A stretch of DNA of 5,512 nucleotides from an uncultured Actinomycetes bacterium (GTDB lineage: Bacteria > Actinomycetota > Actinomycetes > Nanopelagicales > Nanopelagicaceae): positions 1 through 5,512 of the forward strand of contig CAIYQS010000040.1 in NCBI GenBank assembly GCA_903928395.1, written 5' to 3'. The position numbers and the translations under genes are program-made. Below are positions 5,499 to 5,512 of the stretch, one piece after another. A model generated the notes under the pieces. The model was not told where the DNA came from, searched no databases, and saw only the letters and a list, made by a program, of their open reading frames with translations. Position 1 is the first letter of the stretch. Every line of letters begins with the position of its first letter.

Positions 5499-5512
5499 GG
5501 ATATTTCTATCC
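5499..5512 (-). other. Small GNRA-loop hairpin upstream of rplY
   Basis: On the minus strand the bases read GGATA-GAAA-TATCC, a perfect five-pair stem capped by a GNRA-type tetraloop, about 60 bases upstream of the rplY start. It has no U-run, so it does not look like an intrinsic terminator. It runs to the window edge, so the stem may be longer. It may be part of an rplY leader or of the region after the preceding gene, or it may be chance. Confidence 0.25.

Overview
The window looks like chromosomal DNA of a compact, low-to-medium-GC actinobacterium. A WhiB1-type protein (a family confined to Actinobacteria and their phages), a PdtaS-type histidine kinase and an Rv3235-type protein all point to the phylum. 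The fairly AT-rich composition and very tight or overlapping gene joints recall genome-reduced freshwater lineages (the Nanopelagicales/acI type), but that placement is an inference.

Layout, left to right. 1-174 is a probable promoter and leader; 175-444 (+) is whiB1. It converges on a leftward gene string read from about 3588 down to 441: a membrane-anchored SAF-domain (CpaB-like) protein, a CpaE/MinD-like P-loop ATPase split into two reading frames, and a pdtaS-like sensor kinase. The genes in this string overlap by 14 and 23 bases. A 113-base divergent spacer (3589-3701) separates it from an Rv3235-family gene (3702-4244, +). That gene in turn meets, tail to tail with 7 bases between, a leftward pair: rplY (bL25) followed by pth (peptidyl-tRNA hydrolase), a common actinobacterial order. 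The gene upstream of rplY lies outside the window.

How the genes relate. whiB1 and pdtaS are convergent neighbours in Mycobacterium tuberculosis too (Rv3219/Rv3220c), so this is an old regulatory neighbourhood. Here the kinase appears to be the last gene of a SAF-protein/ATPase operon, which raises the question of whether the three act together at the membrane. rplY and pth are translation housekeeping genes.

The main anomaly is the ATPase gene. Its P-loop half and its Walker-B half are intact but in different frames. A single -1 shift within 2397-2493, most simply at a run of five A (coding strand) at 2412-2408, joins them into one protein of about 374 residues. This could be a sequencing or assembly error, a real lesion, or a recoding or slippage event. 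No RNA genes, mobile elements, CRISPR arrays or phage genes were seen. Nothing here clearly amounts to a wholly new system.
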